Assembly: GCA_001599595.1 (NCBI GenBank)
Contig: BCHH01000018.1
Location: 576,057 to 640,056, forward strand
Reading direction: 5' to 3'
Length of the DNA: 64,000 nt
Source: Beverwykella pulmonaria
Lineage: Eukaryota > Ascomycota > Dothideomycetes > Pleosporales > Melanommataceae
Part shown: positions 45,385 through 56,482 of the stretch, piece by piece
Layout: every line of letters starts with the position of its first letter
How positions within the stretch are numbered: position 1 is the stretch's first letter
Position numbers and translations under genes: made by a program
Notes under the pieces: model-generated
Database searches by the model: none
Told to the model about the DNA's origin: nothing
Seen by the model: only the letters and a program-made list of their open reading frames with translations

Positions 45385-45567
45385 TGTTAAAACATGAGAG
45401 CTTTGAGTGGGAGAGGACGTCATCATATTGCTTGAGGTGCCAACGAGGGACCAGGCTGGTGCTATATACTCAGACATCTGCCCAGCCATCTTGGTCACGT
45501 GTCTATCATGTGTCTATCACGTGTATGTCACGTGTCGCAGTCTCGGCTTGCCGGCTGCCCTTCAACA
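45385..45567 (-). mobile_element. solo LTR, family LTR4 (copy a)
   Basis: 183 bp from TGTTAAAACATGAGAG to GGGCTGCCC-like TTCAACA end, with a perfect 5-bp duplication ACCAG (45380-45384 and 45568-45572). It contains three CACGTG boxes and GTATATA on the sense (minus) strand. It interrupts the AUR1-like gene just after its SPPWYW segment. Confidence 0.9.
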
Positions 45568-46247
45568 ACCAGTACCATGGCGGGGAGCAGGGGAAGATGA
45601 TCTGAATGATGACGGCAGTGACGTTCATGTATCCGAATGCGCGTGCCCAAATCGGGAGGGTGCCGGGCGGGCCCCAGATGAACATGCATCCGCTAATGAT
45701 GAGAGACATAGTGTACTACGCCATATGGTATCCATGCCATGATATCCAAAATTGGGTGCTTGTGAGCGGAGAGAATGTTGCTCAGATTGGCGCCGTAGAG
45801 TATGTTCTCGAGCGAAGGGAGAACGCGGACCCAGATGGCAGGTCTATAGTCAGTGGGAATGTACTTGCAGCTAGGAAATAAAAGGAGCCATGTAAGCACA
45901 GGAAGAAATGGGAGAAGGAATTGTCGCGTGATGGGAAGAACGAGACCGCTCATAAGCAACCCCGCCATTAACGTCTTCGCGAAGGGGCCTGGCGACTCGC
46001 TAACGGACAGAGAGAAGATGAGCACGATTGCCAAAATCAGATATTGTCCATCGTATATAGACCATGGGCGTGTTCGCAACGAGCGCAGCGTGTCGGCAGA
46101 TGAAAAGGATGTTTCGAGAGAGGCGATGGATGACGTGCAAGACAAGCGACTATGTATGTGCGAGCGCGTGGCCCTCCATTTCCTGCGAACGCGGTGCGGG
46201 ATGAGGGCAGGCAGCGTCAAGGTGCCGGGCGCCTTTGCTCGCGCCAT
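45568..46247 (-). pseudogene. AUR1-like inositol phosphorylceramide synthase, truncated
   Basis: N-terminal half of a Golgi membrane enzyme that transfers phosphoinositol to ceramide (target of aureobasidin A). From ATG 46247 the frame gives DTLRSLRTRPWSIYDGQYLI, SLSVSESPGPFAKTL, YRPAIWVRVLPSLENILYGA, NLSNILSAHKHPILDIMAWI and, after a frame change near 45705, GCMFIWGPPGTLPIWARAFG and IIFPCSPPWYW. These match the conserved fungal AUR1 order. Lesions are the frameshift and the LTR4 insertion at 45567. The second half, which holds the PAP2-type catalytic His motifs, is gone; beyond the LTR only pogo-tail sequence on the other strand is found. It must be an extra copy, since AUR1 activity is essential in fungi. 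Confidence 0.88.
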
Positions 46248-46688
46248 CTTCTATGTTGACTCGTCCAGAAATGCGAGGTAGCTCTTGTTCGTTATGGCTG
46301 GGGGAGCTGGATAACGGCGGCGACCCAGGCGACTGCAGGGCTGCTGCACTCTAGGTGACGGCGAGGGTGGGTGTTGCAGAGAGGACTAATGCATCTTTGA
46401 AGAGGTCGGACGAGGATTGGTGATTATGTGGGAGGCAGCGGAATGGCGAATGTTGGCTTGGTCAGGCAGAACAGGGTTCTACAAATTAGGGATTTGCATA
46501 GACACTAGCCCCATATCTTACGAGGCACAGCTTCAAGCCCCAGCCTAGACCCCCACATCACGCACTCGCACGAAACGTTCCCCTTCAACAGTTACCAGCG
46601 CCTGCCAGACCACGCGCCTTAATCTCGCTTAGGGGATTTCCGGCCACCTCGATCAACATAAGTATCTGACCAACTATCGCGATAACTC
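46248..46688. other. upstream flank of the AUR1-like pseudogene
   Basis: No gene or repeat recognised; presumably the former promoter of the AUR1-like copy. Confidence 0.4.
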
Positions 46689-46870
46689 TGTTGAAGGGCA
46701 GCCGGCAAGCCGAGACTGCGACACGTGACATACACGTGATAGACACATGATAGACACGTGACCAAGATGGCTGGGCAGATGTCTGAGTATATAGCACCAG
46801 CCTGGTCCCTTGTTGGCACCTCAAGCAACATTACAACGTCCTATCCCACCAACGCTCTCATGTTTCAACA
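46689..46870 (+). mobile_element. solo LTR4 (copy b)
   Basis: 182 bp, TGTTGAAGGGCAGCCGGCAA ... CTCATGTTTCAACA, with a perfect 5-bp duplication AACTC (46684-46688 and 46871-46875). In opposite orientation to copy a and about 95 percent identical. Three CACGTG/CACATG boxes precede GAGTATATAGCACC, so the LTR promoter would point right. Confidence 0.92.
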
Positions 46871-47188
46871 AACTCGACCGATATATTATATAATCGCCAC
46901 TCAGTTTTCCAGGAAACGATCTCAAAGCCCGAAAAAGTGCAAGCCTGAAGATATGCCTTTCCGCCACTGCGGATGAATCACGGCCGCGAAAGCGGCATCA
47001 ATGCCGACACCGAGTGTCTCAACGCCGAAGTGACAATCCTTCCCTTTCAGATAGTGTATTAGATCGAGACTCGGACCACTCTAATTACCCTCTCTTCTAT
47101 CACGAGGTCGCTGGGCCCAAAACTTTGCCTCGTCGATACCTGCGTCTCCTGCAACCGTACCGACTCTAGCCGCGTACTGGTAACGTTA

Positions 47189-48357
47189 CAGGTAGTGCAC
47201 GGTTCCGCGTGACGTACACAAACCCCAAAATGAGCTTAACTTTGAACCCTCATAACTCTGTCAATATGGAACCAATTGACGTCGCGCTCGATTCCCTGAA
47301 GTCGTTGAAGCCAGGAGAAAAATCTAATTATACTTAGACTACCAAAAAATTATGGTTGCGATCGATCTACGTTGTCGCGGCGCCACAGGGGGCTGCAGGG
47401 TACATGCACGGAGAAGAATGAAAATCAACGTCTACTTACACCAACACAAGAAAATAAGCTTACAAGGTATATTGATGGACTTTGCGCAAGAGGACTACCG
47501 GCTTCAATGCCAATAATACGGAATATCGCGTCAGAAATAGCTGGAAAACCTGCAGGAAAATCCCGGGTTACTCGCTTCATCAAGAAGCAAGACATCGACC
47601 TTGTATCTCGATGGAAATCTGGTATGGATAGCGACCATAAACGAGCCGATTCTACCTTCAAATACGCCCTATATTTCGAGCTTTTGAGAGCCAAGATCGA
47701 ATAATATAACGTTGAGCCGCGGCACATGTACAATATGGATGAGAAGGGCTTCCTGATCGGAGTGATGTCTAAAATGAATAGAGTCATTTCTAGAAGGCGA
47801 TATGAAGAGGGGAATCAAGCAGATAATACAGGACGGATGCCGCGAGTGGACGACCACAATAGCGTGTATTTGCGCTGACGGAACTGCCCTTGTGCCTGCA
47901 CTGATTTATCAGGCTGTTCCAGGCAACATACAAGACACATGGCTACAGGACTTTGATCCTGCAGCTCATAGGGCCTTTTTTATATCATCTCCAAGCGGCT
48001 GGACGAACAACAACATTGGCATAACGTGGCTTGAGCAGGTATTTGATAGAGAAACGAAAGCAAAAGGCCCGACAATCATATCAACTTCTAATACTTGATG
48101 GACATGGATCACACGTTACAATGAAGTTTATACAATACTGCGACGGCAACAAGATCCTCCTGGCTATATGTCCACCCCATGCAACCCATACTCTGCCTAT
48201 AACTCCCCCAAATAGGTTTAAAGCCTAGCTATATCTACTGCGATTGCTACTCCAAAACATTGCATCAATTTACGTTGATAATAGACCTGTAGAGCTTCAA
48301 ACGTTGTGGGACGAAACATCCGAAAACCGTGCGTCACGCGGAACCGTGCACTACCGG
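47189..48357 (+). mobile_element. compact pogo-like DNA transposon
   Basis: 1169 bp with near-identical inverted ends, sharing GGTAGTGCACGGTTCCGCGT and the following GACG on both sides (47191-47219 and 48327-48355), and flanked by TA (47187-47188 and 48358-48359). This is the Tc1/mariner/pogo insertion signature. It encodes one transposase remnant and is shorter than usual for pogo elements, so internal sequence at the 3' end of the gene has been lost. Confidence 0.88.
47266..48225 (+). pseudogene. pogo-like transposase (DDE_1 family), inactivated
   Basis: From ATG 47266: MEPIDVALDSLKSLKPGEKS, then TAG (CAG>TAG type) and a frame change, then a helix-turn-helix DNA-binding region STLSRRHRGLQGTCTEKN and TRYIDGLCARGLPASMPIIR. 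The CENP-B/HTH part is followed by SRVTRFIKKQDIDLVSRWKS, a TAA, the catalytic-domain start PRHMYNMDEKGF (first Asp), CREWTTTIACICADGTALVP, and after another frame change LILDGHGSHVT (second Asp). The C-terminal end and charged tail are missing. The catalytic Asp motifs are readable, so inactivation is fairly recent. Confidence 0.85.
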
Positions 48358-48709
48358 TACCGTACGCGAACAAATACGGTAATTCAGATAACCTTGAACA
48401 CCCATTACCATCTACTTCCTCGCCTTCCTTTATTGAGACGCATGATCTTCTTGCTTCCTCCATACTTGCAGACACATGATGCATGGGAGGAGGAGAAGTC
48501 TTGGGCGAAAGATGTCTAGACAGGGAATGTTACATTAGGCGAAGAGGAGGCAAGAAAATGGTTAGAGATTTGCAGAACAGTGTTTTCAGAAGCCGAGAGT
48601 TGAAAGGAGTATGTAAAGGAGTATGTTAGAACTAGCATGAAGCTTTTACCCATCGCAAAATCTCATTGGCTACATGTAGGATCTCCTAGGACTATAACGT
48701 CGTACAAGT

Positions 48710-49180
48710 TCACCATCTTGTATGGACTCCTTTCGCATCTACCACAACTCGGTACCGCTCATTCATATTCCCAATGTATCGAGCAAAATCAGATACTTCT
48801 AATGCCGCCCACTCGTTTTCTACCCATTGCCGTAGTTCTGCAAGGGAGCGCGGAGACCTCTTAGCCGCCCTCTGTTTCAACATCCGTCACACATTCTCAA
48901 TTGGATTCAGATCAGGAGAGTTAGCAGGCCAACTCATCTTCTCTAACCCTCTCTCTATATACACTGCCTGTCAGTCGACCCCATTCCTTCTCAATCGCCG
49001 CTATTGGTCCTTTGCTAGACGCCAAGATGCTTCTATGGATCGTCGAAGAAGAGTAGGTTCGAAACTTCGGAACACAGCAAGACTGCTCATACTTCTCTTC
49101 CGGTCGCCGAGTGACATAAACCCGTCCAAAGCCTTCGGTCGAGAAAGAACACTCGTCGGTCCAGACGATACGAGCCACAC
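48710..49180 (-). pseudogene. Tc1/mariner-like transposase, C-terminal half
   Basis: Reading leftward: IVWTDECSFSTEGFGRVYVT (first catalytic Asp), EEKYEQSCCVPKF, IHRSILASSKGPIAAIEKEW, then in another frame GLEKMSWPANSPDLNPIENV (third catalytic residue Glu) followed by TGA instead of Trp, RMLKQRAAKRSPRSLAELRQ, WVENEWAALEVSDFARYIGN and a natural end VDAKGVHTRW at 48710. The N-terminal paired-type DNA-binding half is not recognisable. Stops and frame changes make it inactive. Confidence 0.85.
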
Positions 49181-49308
49181 CATCCTCAACCCTTGTCCCG
49201 CTATCTTACGACGGTCCCGAACGACGGTCCTGAACGATGGTCCCGACAAGTACTGTACTCTGCGACACAGTACTCTCCGAACGACGAGCTCGTCAACTAG
49301 CCGACCTA

Positions 49309-49483
49309 ACCTGAAATGCTTAACCGAGCCCCAACCGGGCTCGGCCCGCGCACGAACCATGCTGAGTATTTATTGAACGCGAAGGACCTCTGGTCGAGCT
49401 CCTTACGCAACGTCTTGTTTGATAATTTATCGCCCTGAGATTGTATCCGTAGATTGATAGTTAATTGAACTTTATTCATCACT
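49309..49483 (+). repeat. dispersed repeat R6 (copy b)
   Basis: Second copy of the repeat at 24501-24676, directly beyond the N-terminal side of the Tc1 relic. Carries CCGAGCC...GGCTCGG and a shared ending TTCATCACT. Confidence 0.7.
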
Positions 49484-49720
49484 ACAGATAGCCTCTCGTG
49501 AAATAGTGCTAGAGATATTTTTAATCAAGGCATATAACACTGGGCATTATTTTCTCTACAGGAAAGCAGGCATCGCTATGATAGCGTCTACGAACGAAAC
49601 AGCCCGCAATCATGAAATGGAACCATGTTCAACAACCATGAAACATCTTAGCAGCTTATTCGCTCACTGCTACCCAAGGATCTAGGTTCGGAGACCGAGG
49701 TAATGTAATCAAATTGCCCC

Positions 49721-50105
49721 ATGCTCTTCTGTGGCACAGCACAGGTATCGCCGTCACATTGCACTATGCTCTTCTATGGCACAACAAAGTATCGCCGTCA
49801 CATTGCATCATGCTCTTCTATGGCACAGCACAGGTATCGCCGTCACATTGCACTATGCTCTTCTATGGCACAACAAAGTATCGCCGTCACATTGCCTCAT
49901 GTCCTTCTATGGCACAGCACAGGTATCGCCGTCACATTGCCTCATGTCCTTCTATGGCACAGCACAGTATCACCGTCACATTGCCTCATGTCCTTCTATG
50001 GCACAGCACAGTATCACCGTCACACTGCCTCATGCTCTTCTATAGTGCAGCACAGGTATTTTCTTTACATTACCCATGCTCTTTTGCGGCATAGTAAAGG
50101 TATCG
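49721..50105. repeat. 44/45-bp minisatellite, about eight to nine units
   Basis: Units start ATGCTCTTCTATGGCACAGC or ATGTCCTTCTATGGCACAGC and end in ATCGCCGTCACATTGC; early units alternate 45 and 44 bp (with and without one G in CAGGTATC). The last two units are diverged. All three plus-strand frames stay open across the array because the unit is not a multiple of three and contains no stop in any frame. I regard these as chance frames, not genes. Confidence 0.9.
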
Positions 50106-50116
50106 TCGCCAGGTGA

Positions 50117-50790
50117 GTAGAGAGGGCGTGAATACGGTCTTTGTCGCATGCTACGTACTGGCGGTGATCGTCGTCGTCGCTGTGCTGTGTGCCCACACGA
50201 ATGAAGAAGCGCATAATATCTCGCCGATTAGCTATCAGCAGTCCACTCCTCAGGTATGCAAAAAGATCGCATATAGTGGAACATCTTTGCTCGCACACTT
50301 GGTCAAGCTAAATCCGCCGTCATATTGTAGCCGTAAACGACGCATGACGTAACGGCTATCAGTGAGCTCGGGCTAAAGAAGTTATTTCATTAGACGCAAA
50401 GAGATCATCTAAGGGTCACGCGGTCTAGGAATTGCAACTGTGCTGGCAATCGAATGCATGGGATGTGTCGGGCTGTACTGTCCTGAGTAAATGAGACATG
50501 TTTCAACTGCAGGTTTGACGGCGCTGCTTGTTGAGCTTGCAAAAAAAGCAAACAAGCAACTGCTTTCTTAGACCGCAAGCGCCGTCTGCCCTACGGTACA
50601 TATAAACCTCTTCCATCTTAAGTAGAATAAAACAACATCATATTTTTCCAACTTCACAGGTGGCCTCAACAAAGAGCTACGATGCACCGATTTCCATAAA
50701 GTTGAAGACGAATATAAGAAAATAATAACCCATGATGGTTCTATGCTGGATCGCACTGCAGTAGCCAGTAGTATATCACAATTTCAAATT
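50117..50790. other. intergenic, nothing recognised
   Basis: Downstream of the SDR gene. A 79-codon frame with one hydrophobic stretch (FVACYVLAVIVVVAVLC, 50113-50352) is not supported further. Confidence 0.35.
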
Positions 50791-52021
50791 CTAGCGCCAG
50801 TTCTCAAGACATGTCTCTCCATCCTCTAATTGCGTATAGCGTAGCGTATCCCTCCACAACATGGTTCCTTTGGCGGAGTCCTTGGCTTCTGGATTTTGGG
50901 CACCCAGCTCTGAACCGTTAAGGTACAGACCCTTTGGTCTTGCGCTGAGTGGTGGAGGACCGCTCTTCAGCGCAGCGGCAACGATATCACTCGCTGATTT
51001 CCTAGCCGGGCGAAGAGGCCCATTGGGAAAGAAGTAGACCAGAATAGCTGCTATGGCTGGCAACAAGAACTGCCACAAAAGTACGCGCAAGAACCAGCTC
51101 CCGCTCCGGCGAACTATACCGGTATTAACTAACCCAGGGTCGATTCCAAGGACAGAAATGTTTTTGAGAACTGAGTCTTGATCGAGACGGCGTTGAAGCT
51201 CGGAGCTGAATACAGAAAGGTCAGATGGTCGTAAAGACAAAATCGATGGGAGACAGTGGACTCACATAGTGGTTACGCCACACAGCTTGGATGCGCCATA
51301 CCGCCTGTATCCGGCAGCCCACCCAGTCTTATCATCCTTGCTTAAACTCCAGCTGCCTTTGGCAATAGGATCAATGCTTCCGGAGTTGAAAATGGTGTTG
51401 TATCTGGCCTCTTTGAAAGATCCGTTCCACGAGTTACGTGTGTCATGCGGGCTGACAAGTAGCGACACGTCAGCTTGTTACCATCTCAAGACATTAGTGT
51501 TTAGAAGCTTTCGAGTAAACCCACTTGTGAGACCAGCTACTGATCCAGAGCACTCGCCCTACCTCACAATCCATGCTCTGCAGCAACAATACCGTGAGGA
51601 GCCAATGGCCTAGATAGTTCGTTGCAAAAGTCGTATCCAACCCATCTTCAGTCCACGTCTGCTTCTCAAACTCCTCATAGCCAGCATTGAGTACGATAGC
51701 GTGGATGCGAGGGATTATACCAGCAGCGACGCGCTCGTTGATTTCGGCCGCCACCTTCCGGACGTTGCTGAGCCGCGACAAGTCGAGCGAGATCTTCTCG
51801 TGTGAATGTGAAGAGGCGCTGTTTCCCCGCTGCGTGCTGCGAAGCGAACCTCGATCGACAAGGGCGGCATCGAGAGAGTGTGCAGTGGCGACATTACGGA
51901 CGGTATACACTCCGTGGTAAGATGCGTTCAGCTGCGGCGATGAAACGATTTGGGAAATGGTGGCGCTGCCGAGGCCTCCATTTGCCCCGGTCACGATAAT
52001 TGTACCTTTCAGATCGGTCAT
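50791..52021 (-). CDS. short-chain dehydrogenase/reductase (SDR)
   Basis: Predicted 365-aa NAD(P)-dependent oxidoreductase. CDS join(50791-51205, 51266-51451, 51525-52021), minus strand. ATG 52021 (MTDLKGTIIVTGANGGLGSA) places the Rossmann TGxxxGxG motif at the very N-terminus, as usual; an upstream ATG at 52114 would add 31 residues. Other motifs are IVLNAGYEEFE (NAG), catalytic Ser in LWISSWSH and the active-site YxxxK in YGASK. The introns (73 and 60 bp) have GTGGGT/GTGAGT donors and CAG acceptors and keep phase. The C-terminal part contains a hydrophobic helix (LRVLLWQFLLPAIAAILVYF) suggesting membrane association. First gene of the oxidative block 50.8-62.0 kb. Substrate unknown. Confidence 0.9.
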
Positions 52022-52778
52022 GGTTGCATTCAAACGAGGCAGAAAGGTTGTTGTTTGGTAGATGGGGAAAACAGGAGCGTACAGGCTATTATTAAATCCG
52101 CTCCTGTTGGACAACGGGTTAAAACAACCTGGATAAGGCCCGTGCGCTGTATTTCGAGCGTACAGATTTACGGTTAATAAATTATCCCATCCGTTTTATT
52201 AGACAAAGCTTGGTATTTAAACTGTGATAGGCTGCGCTCTATTTGGTCAATCCTTCCAACGAGCTACTGGTATGGCAGCACAGATCCCGCGACAAGCTGC
52301 AATAGCACGGATCCCGCGAACGAGCCATGGCAATGCGCACGAGCCTCAACCACAGTATATCTCCAAGGTTCTGATCGTCTTTTTCTTCTACCCTACCGTA
52401 TATACCGCTGTACTGTGCCGTGTTCCCACTCCGTGGCCGCCCTTCTCTAACTGCGACCGACCGTACCCTGCCGCCCCTTGACAGCAGCCTTCTGTATTTC
52501 TCGATACCGAACGTGTGGTCAATATCGACCCTCGACGCTTGTAAAAGAGATTGAAGATAGCAGCGAGTAGACTTCTTATATTGGTATTTAAAGAGACTAA
52601 AATATGTTCTCGTCCCTTGAGCCTCTGGCTCCTTTTAATGTTCCTCGTTTAGGTGATGCTTGGGGCTAGCTTCCTTACAACGCTGAAATATTCGCTACCT
52701 CGAAACTGATTCAGGGGAGCTCAAACTCTACAAACTTAGAGTACTGGCCCTTGTACAAATAATAAAGCTGCAGAAGAT
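52022..52778. other. promoter side of SDR and 3' side of BBE-like gene
   Basis: No gene seen. The BBE-like gene terminates at 52779 and the SDR start is at 52021, both on the minus strand. Confidence 0.4.
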
Positions 52779-54376
52779 TCAGTGAGTAAATAGCTTAAAC
52801 CCGCCTGGAACTTGGTATTGGAATGTCCCGTGAGGGTCCCACTTGGCTGCAATCTCACGCAAACGGCGCATGTTGGCCTTTGTGTAACTAGATAGAGGAT
52901 CCTGGTACGGCGCCGCATAGTTCAAGTACAAGTATGTATCAAATGCCTTCAACTTCTTCATGTCTTGGTTGATTGTATCCATGAGTGAGCGGCCATATGT
53001 CTCGACGATCTGGTCATCATTTGCGGATGTGTAGCTGACGCTCAACAAGGCGATGACCAGCGACTGGTTCAGGTTCTCTCTATGATCGAAGCCAAGGGCG
53101 TTAGAGGCCTGGTGACGCGCATAAAGTGCTGGTGGGAGGGGCTCTAGGGTGAGCGACGAGACAATGCCTGAAACTCCTGCGATAGTGGGGAAGCTTTCAT
53201 TGAAGCGGAAGAATGTGGCGTTGATGGCGGCCTCGGTAGACACAAAGGTAAGTGTATTCCAGAAAACTCTGGATTCAACACGGTCAGAAACGCACAAGGA
53301 AACATAGCCACAAAGAGGGGTTTGAACACTTACCGTTGTCCACTCACAGCCTGATTCCTCAAGTTTTTGGAAAGCTGCGTAACGTTGGAAATACCATCTG
53401 TACCAAACAATACAGGCAGGCTCCTTATCTTCGCAAAAATGGGAGGATTCTCTATAGGCTTGGTGTATTCCAGCTGGTTTGCAACAATAAGGCCAGTAGT
53501 AGCGGAGAAGCCCCAGGTCAATGTCAGGTGGGCGAATTCGTCGTATGTTGCTGGGTCGTTGATCCTAACAAACTCATGGACCTCATCGACCCAAACATCT
53601 GGCAGATGGTACGCAAAACCACCAAAAAATGGTTCTTGCTCAAACGTTTGCATGTCAATGCGGGTAACGATACCGAAGTTGTTGCTGCCGCCCCGCAGAG
53701 CCCATAGAAGATCCGAATTTTCGTTCGCATTAGCGTTAACGATAGCCCCATCTGCCAATACCACCTCAAAGTTGACGATGGTATCTGCTGTCCAGCCATA
53801 ACGAGTCCCGAAATAAGAAATACCGCCTCCGGTACTCAATCCTCCAACGCCCACGCCGGCCGTGCGGCCGCCGTTAACGCTAAGATTCATGGGATCCAAC
53901 TTGGAGTAGACTAGGTCCCATGAACCGCCTGTGCCGAGTGATACGGTTGCCTTAGCTGGATTCACTTGGACCGAGTTCAGCTTTCTTAGATCGAGAGTTA
54001 CACCGTCTTCAATGTTGGCAGCGCCTGCCCAAGCGGTATGCCCACCGGACCGGATGGCGAATTTGCATTCCTTTTTCGCATAGTCCTTGAGATCCACATA
54101 GAGTCCTGTAAGAGTTTTGACCGCCAGTGAGACGTCGTTTGCTGTCTCCGGGGAGACAATACATTGGGGATGAATAGTTGATTCTTGGAGTGAAAAGTAG
54201 GAAGCCAGGGATGAGATGTAGGAGGAATTGGTTGGGAAGTATGTCTTGTTTCCTAGGAGAGAGGACAGCGCCAGGCACTAAAATTGTTTCTTCAGCAACA
54301 TGTCTCTCTTGCAAGCAGCCCGCTACTCGTCTCAAGCACTTACACACACGCCAGCAGTACTTGAAGTAGCTATCAT
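52779..54376 (-). CDS. BBE-like FAD-linked oxidoreductase
   Basis: Berberine-bridge-enzyme-type flavoprotein of about 488 aa. CDS join(52779-53268, 53334-54277, 54344-54376), minus strand; the introns are 65 and 66 bp. ATG 54376 is the nearest in-frame start to the CCLALSSLLGNKTYFPTNSS opening. No signal peptide is encoded there although these proteins are often secreted, so a further 5' exon is possible. FAD domain: PQCIVSPETANDVSLAVKTL, KFAIRSGGHTAWAGAANIED (His of RSGGH attaches FAD), GTGGSWDLVYSKLD, GGRTAGVGVGGLSTGGGISY (no Cys, so single covalent attachment), ENSDLLWALRGGSNNFGIVT. The C-terminal BBE motif is YLNYAAPYQDP and KWDPHGTFQYQVPGGFKL. Likely a two-electron oxidation or oxidative cyclisation of a small molecule; substrate unknown. 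Confidence 0.88.
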
Positions 54377-54972
54377 CCTGTATCCAAAGCCTTGCGATAT
54401 CTTCTCGATCTTGTGGGCCGCAATGCAACCTATACAATTTGCGTGAAGTCAATGATACAACAACAACTACTGGGCTTTTCATAACCTTTATTCGTTGCTC
54501 GACTACTCATGCATATGTGCCAAGGACCAATAGCGATAGGCCACACTCGTAATAACAGGGGTAGATGACCATGTAGCCATTCTAGCTATTCCTGCAATAT
54601 ATAATTTACCCAGAAGTGTGGCACTGCTCCGGACGATTCTCCATTAAGGGCAAGAGCGGTGTAGGGATCAACAATTCACTTCACATGTCTTCTAGAAACC
54701 TTACAAAATTTGAGGGCACCGAATTGAAGTCCTGAGGAACAGGATCTAGTCGACGAAAGGTCAAATAGCCGTAAGAAACAGGATAAAGTCTGGCCGGTCT
54801 AGTTTATTTCAACTATGCTATGCTAGTAAAGCTCAAATCCCAGCTTTAGCCTGCCATTCGAAAATCCACTTAAGTGTTCGTGGTGATTTCCACTTCTACA
54901 GGACCAATTGACCACAGACGTAAGGCCCCAATCATCAATATTAGGGACCGCTCTGGATATGAAGCGCATTCA
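54377..54972. other. intergenic between BBE-like and rhodopsin-domain genes
   Basis: May contain an unrecognised first exon of the BBE-like gene (sequence GCIAAHKIEKISQGFGYR is open just upstream of the chosen ATG). Otherwise nothing seen. Confidence 0.4.
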
Positions 54973-56482
54973 TCAGACCAGTCTATCCACTGACCTAGTC
55001 GTGTGTTCCTGGTGCGTAAATCCTACCGTATGTATGATTCCATTCTGATACCTATTTTCTGCCGCCATATGGATCTCGCCCGGCACCGTAATTTGCGACG
55101 TTAGGGTAGCTCTCTCGGATAATTCATAATAAGAAAGCTTTTTTTTTTGCTTTCCTGAGCCGCCAAAAGTTTCCATACAGTCTTTCTGCTGCCGGTCACC
55201 TTTAGATTCAAGACTGGAACTAAACAGAATAGACCGAAGTAACTTGTAGATAGACAATTCGGCGACATATTTGCGCATAAAATTCGCAAAAGCTGGTAAT
55301 GAACCAACAATAATGGCCACGTTGTCCTCAATAATGCTATTCAACAAGCGTCAGCTTTCAGGGCTCATGTTACAACTAGTCTAAACCAACTGCGGATACT
55401 CACATGGGAATCGCAACAATGCCTGCTTGCCATGTAGCGTCGGTAAGCCAGAGAAGCTTGATACGATATGTCATGCATACAACACTTGCAGCAACACCCC
55501 TAGATCTTGAGGTTAGAAGATGGCGCAAAAGGCGAAGGCGGTGACGTTGTTCGTTAGTACTTACAGGAATGCAGTAGCGAAAAGCGATATTACTTGAATA
55601 CGCTTCGCTAGTGGCATGTTAAGCCCGACCAGTGTAGGTAGTGGCAATACAAATATGTAGATATCAACTATGACCGACGCGACCCCAATCGTGATGCCGC
55701 CAGGAATACCCTTGTGTGTCATGCCGTTAGTTACAAGCTCATCCCATGGCTGGCCCACGTGTGGAGCATTATAGTACGAGAGAACCAAGGATGCTGGGAA
55801 GTACGCCATGAATGCCATGACTATGCCGACAATAGAGGCAATTTTGACGGTTTTGACGGTGGAAAATATTTGGATGTAGAATAGAAAAATGGCAGCTTTG
55901 GGGAAAAATAAAGCCGGCCCCGTCATGATATCGACAACAAAGGTCATCTAATGAAGGTAGGTGTTAGTTTCATTCTCAATTGTGCTAGGATCATCAATAC
56001 GTGACAGAGGTTGGACTAACCTTCATATAATCGCCCATTAGATGGCATATTGGAGTATCCCAGATATGGCGATATCGACTGGATACTAGGGAACTGACTT
56101 TTAGACAACATGTACAGAAATAAGAGGGTGTATGACATACGTGCAAGCTGAGTTCCCATGACCCCAGCGTCTAATATAAACCCCACAACCATCATCCCTA
56201 AATATTTCTCAGTTGCAATGCCTAAAGGAAATCGGAAGAAACATGGAAAGCAAACACACAATCTGGTAGCTTGAGCGATTTCCTGTTGACAAACAACCGT
56301 CCGGCCAAGACCAAAAAAGCTAACGCCAACATAATGGTCGTGATAGCAATCACAGCTGGCTGCAAGGATGGTGGGTCCACAAAATTTGACGGCCGGCCGT
56401 CTGGTGCAGAGCCAGCGGGTACGAGACATAAGTCTACACCCGGAAGCATGTCCTGTATCGTTACACGTCGATTCAGGGTCAT
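54973..56482 (-). CDS. rhodopsin-domain (Pth11-like) integral membrane protein
   Basis: Predicted 407-aa seven-helix protein. CDS join(54973-55336, 55404-55499, 55565-55947, 56021-56097, 56141-56221, 56260-56482), minus strand; five short introns, all GT...AG and in phase. Start ATG 56482 (MTLNRRVTIQDMLPGVDLCL). Helices and family marks: PAVIAITTIMLALAFLVLAG, MMVVGFILDAGVMGTQ, RHIWDTPICHLM, FFPKAAIFLFYIQIFSTVKT, VGIVMAFMAYFPASLVLSYY, VIVDIYIFVLPLPTLVGLNM, GVAASVVCMTYRIKLLWLTD and NVAIIVGSLPAFANFM, then a basic cytosolic tail. The first intron (38 bp) is short, so that junction is the least certain. It lies inside the oxidative block; whether it senses a product or is a bystander is unknown. 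Confidence 0.87.

Noticed and set aside
49714..50116. Three overlapping long plus-strand ORFs of 104-131 codons
   Set aside because: They lie entirely in a 44/45-bp minisatellite and repeat the same peptides in rotation; no start context or family supports a protein.
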